From an uncultured Clostridia bacterium (GTDB lineage: Bacteria > Bacillota_A > Clostridia > TANB77 > CAG-508), in contig CANQXO010000066.1 of NCBI GenBank assembly GCA_947627825.1, positions 1 through 7,141 of the forward strand: a stretch of DNA of 7,141 bases, written 5' to 3'. A program made the position numbers and the translations under genes. Under the pieces are notes generated by a model. That model searched no databases. It was not told the origin of the DNA and saw only the letters and a list, made by a program, of their open reading frames with translations. Shown here in pieces: positions 6,221 to 7,141 of this stretch (positions are counted from its first letter, which is position 1; each line of letters opens with the position of its first letter).

Positions 6221-6577
6221 ATGAAATACGAAATTGGAGATATTGTATGGGTAGCAAAATTTAAAGATAAAGAACAAAATTTAGTAGACCATCACTTTTT
6301 TGTAGTTATTAGTGATGATGGTGAATTAATTCCGGCGGAATACTTTGGTTTTGTTATATCCTCAAATATACATAAAAGTAAAGAAAATTCAAAATTTAAA
6401 TATAATGAACCATTAAAGAAAAACAACAACAATAATTTAGATGTTGATAGTATAGTCAAATGTGATAAATTATTTAAAATTCCTAAAGAAACTATCAACT
6501 TTAAGTTAGGTAGTGTTGATGTTGAAGATATGTTAAGATTTTTAGAAGCTTATCATAAATTCTTAGATAGTAAGTAA
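6221..6577 (+). CDS. PemK/MazF-like toxin of a type II toxin-antitoxin module
   Basis: A 118-residue soluble protein that fits the PemK/MazF fold, a small SH3-like barrel usually acting as a sequence-specific RNase. The family outline is visible in order: GDIVWV (6-11, first strand), HHFFVVISDD (24-33), GFVISSN (43-49), LDVDSIVKCDKLFKIPKE (73-90) and KLGSVDVEDMLRFLEAYHKFL (95-115, closing helix). Length is typical. AGGAG lies 5 nt before the ATG, 25 bp after the 52-codon gene. The usual Arg-Pro of the catalytic loop is replaced by His-His (24-25), and the Thr-Ser pair by Ser-Ser (47-48), so RNase activity cannot be assumed. I recall clostridial relatives with the same features, so this may be a distinct subfamily. 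An inserted hydrophilic stretch with five Asn in a row (68-72) precedes the fourth block. Confidence 0.75.
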   Translation: MKYEIGDIVWVAKFKDKEQNLVDHHFFVVISDDGELIPAEYFGFVISSNIHKSKENSKFKYNEPLKKNNNNNLDVDSIVKCDKLFKIPKETINFKLGSVDVEDMLRFLEAYHKFLDSK

Positions 6578-6598
6578 ATAAATATATTAAATACAAAT

Positions 6599-6630
6599 AA
6601 ACCTTAATTTTCAAGGTTTTATTTTATTTT
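6599..6630 (+). terminator. Intrinsic terminator of the toxin-antitoxin module
   Basis: AAACCTT (6599-6605) and AAGGTTT (6613-6619) form a 7-bp stem with a 7-nt loop, followed by TATTTTATTTT. It lies 21 bp after the toxin stop codon. The stem is short with two G-C pairs, so efficiency is uncertain. Confidence 0.6.
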
Positions 6631-6637
6631 AAACCAA

Positions 6638-6659
6638 AGTGGGAAATTAGTGGGAAATA
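6638..6659. repeat. Tandem 11-bp repeats, possible integrase arm-type sites
   Basis: AGTGGGAAATT (6638-6648) is followed directly by AGTGGGAAATA (6649-6659), 10 of 11 bases identical. GGG-containing repeats stand out in this AT-rich gap. From memory, the arm-type (DR2) sites bound by the N-terminal domain of the Tn916 integrase are 11-bp repeats close to AGTAGTAAATT, nearly the same pattern. If homologous, they mark one end of an integrated element. No integrase gene is in the window, so this would be a remnant or a distant element end. Confidence 0.45.
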
Positions 6660-6663
6660 AAAA

Positions 6664-6702
6664 AATAGCAAGGTGTTACAATTGCTTGTAACCCTTGTTA
6701 TT
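6664..6702 (-). terminator. Terminator of tuf, probably bidirectional
   Basis: Arms 6664-6681 and 6686-6702 pair almost completely around a TTGC loop, with one bulged base and one mismatch; the core TTACAA/TTGTAA and CAAGG/CCTTG parts are matched. On the minus strand the stem runs into a T-run (complement of 6654-6665), 9 bp after the tuf stop codon. On the plus strand it runs into TTTTTT (6701-6706), so it could also stop readthrough from the toxin gene. Confidence 0.8.
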
Positions 6703-6711
6703 TTTTGTTTG

Positions 6712-7141
6712 TTATTCCATTATTTCAGAAACAACACCAGAACCTACTGTTCTTCCACCTTCACGAATAGCGAATCTTAATCCCTTTTCAATAGCGATTG
6801 GGGTAATTAATTCGATTGTCATGTCAATGTTATCACCTGGCATAACCATTTCTGTTCCTTCTGGTAAATCAATTAGTCCAGTAACATCTGTTGTTCTGAA
6901 GTAGAATTGTGGTCTATATCCATTGAAGAATGGTGTATGTCTTCCACCTTCTTCTTTAGTTAGAACATAAACTTGAGCTTTGAATTTTGTATGAGGATGA
7001 ATTGTTCCTGGTTGAGCAAGAACTTGACCTCTTTCAACTTCATTTCTTTGTGTTCCTCTTAATAGAACACCAATGTTATCTCCTGCTTCTGCAGAATCAA
7101 GTGTTTTTCTAAACATTTCAACACCTGTAACAACTGTTTTT
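6712..7141 (-). CDS. tuf: Elongation factor Tu, C-terminal part (partial)
   Basis: EF-Tu carries aminoacyl-tRNA to the ribosome as a GTP complex. The visible 142 codons are the end of domain 2 and all of domain 3; the gene runs off the right edge, so its start and the GTP-binding domain lie outside. The frame is open to the window edge, beginning [15 protein letters not shown]. Highly conserved stretches include [56 protein letters not shown] and [15 protein letters not shown]. These are nearly identical to other bacteria, and the protein ends SEIME before TAA. Codon choice is less AT-biased than in the neighbours, as expected for a very highly expressed gene. It converges on the toxin-antitoxin module and has its own hairpin terminator. 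In most Firmicutes fusA lies upstream, which cannot be checked here. Confidence 0.98.
   Translation of the reverse strand, partial: KTVVTGVEMFRKTLDSAEAGDNIGVLLRGTQRNEVERGQVLAQPGTIHPHTKFKAQVYVLTKEEGGRHTPFFNGYRPQFYFRTTDVTGLIDLPEGTEMVMPGDNIDMTIELITPIAIEKGLRFAIREGGRTVGSGVVSEIME

Noticed and set aside
5955..6257. Minus-strand open frame of 100 codons opposite the 52-codon gene
   Set aside because: It is antisense to a gene with a strong promoter and ribosome site, its composition reflects the complement of Lys-rich codons, and no ribosome site precedes it.
1..7141. CRISPR array, tRNA or riboswitch
   Set aside because: No evenly spaced long repeats with unique spacers, no cloverleaf-like sequence and no conserved riboswitch core were seen on either strand.

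Overview
The window looks like a low-GC Gram-positive chromosome, most likely from the class Clostridia. By eye it is about three-quarters A+T, genes start at strong AGGAGG-type ribosome sites, and the proteins are clostridial in type: a BofC-like protein, MltG, an SH3b wall protein and a DUF975-like remnant. No taxonomic marker allows a finer placement.

Layout. Positions 1-321 have no gene but hold a perfect 17-bp AT hairpin (39-81) and a T-rich stretch with 32-bp-spaced direct repeats (181-280). From 5259 down to 322 four genes run on the minus strand in the order SH3b wall protein, comEC, mltG, bofC-like. A textbook sigma-A promoter (TTGACT-17-TATACT) precedes the first gene, and a second good promoter precedes mltG. 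All four products are secreted or membrane proteins acting at the cell surface: wall binding or sensing, DNA uptake, glycan-strand release, and a sporulation-type regulator.

Positions 5443-5685 (minus) hold a short DUF975-like C-terminal piece without a ribosome site and with an in-frame stop just upstream; it is probably a gene remnant. On the plus strand a compact two-gene unit follows: a 52-codon ORF (6037-6195) and a PemK/MazF-like protein (6221-6577). They have a near-consensus promoter overlapped by inverted repeats and a terminator after the second gene. This looks like a self-regulating toxin-antitoxin module. The toxin lacks the family's usual Arg-Pro motif.

Between the module and tuf lie two tandem 11-bp repeats (AGTGGGAAATT/A, 6638-6659) resembling arm-type integrase sites of Tn916-like elements. 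The remnant, the module and these repeats together suggest a decayed integrated element beside tuf. The right edge is the C-terminal 142 codons of tuf (EF-Tu, minus strand), closed by a hairpin terminator placed to serve both convergent units.
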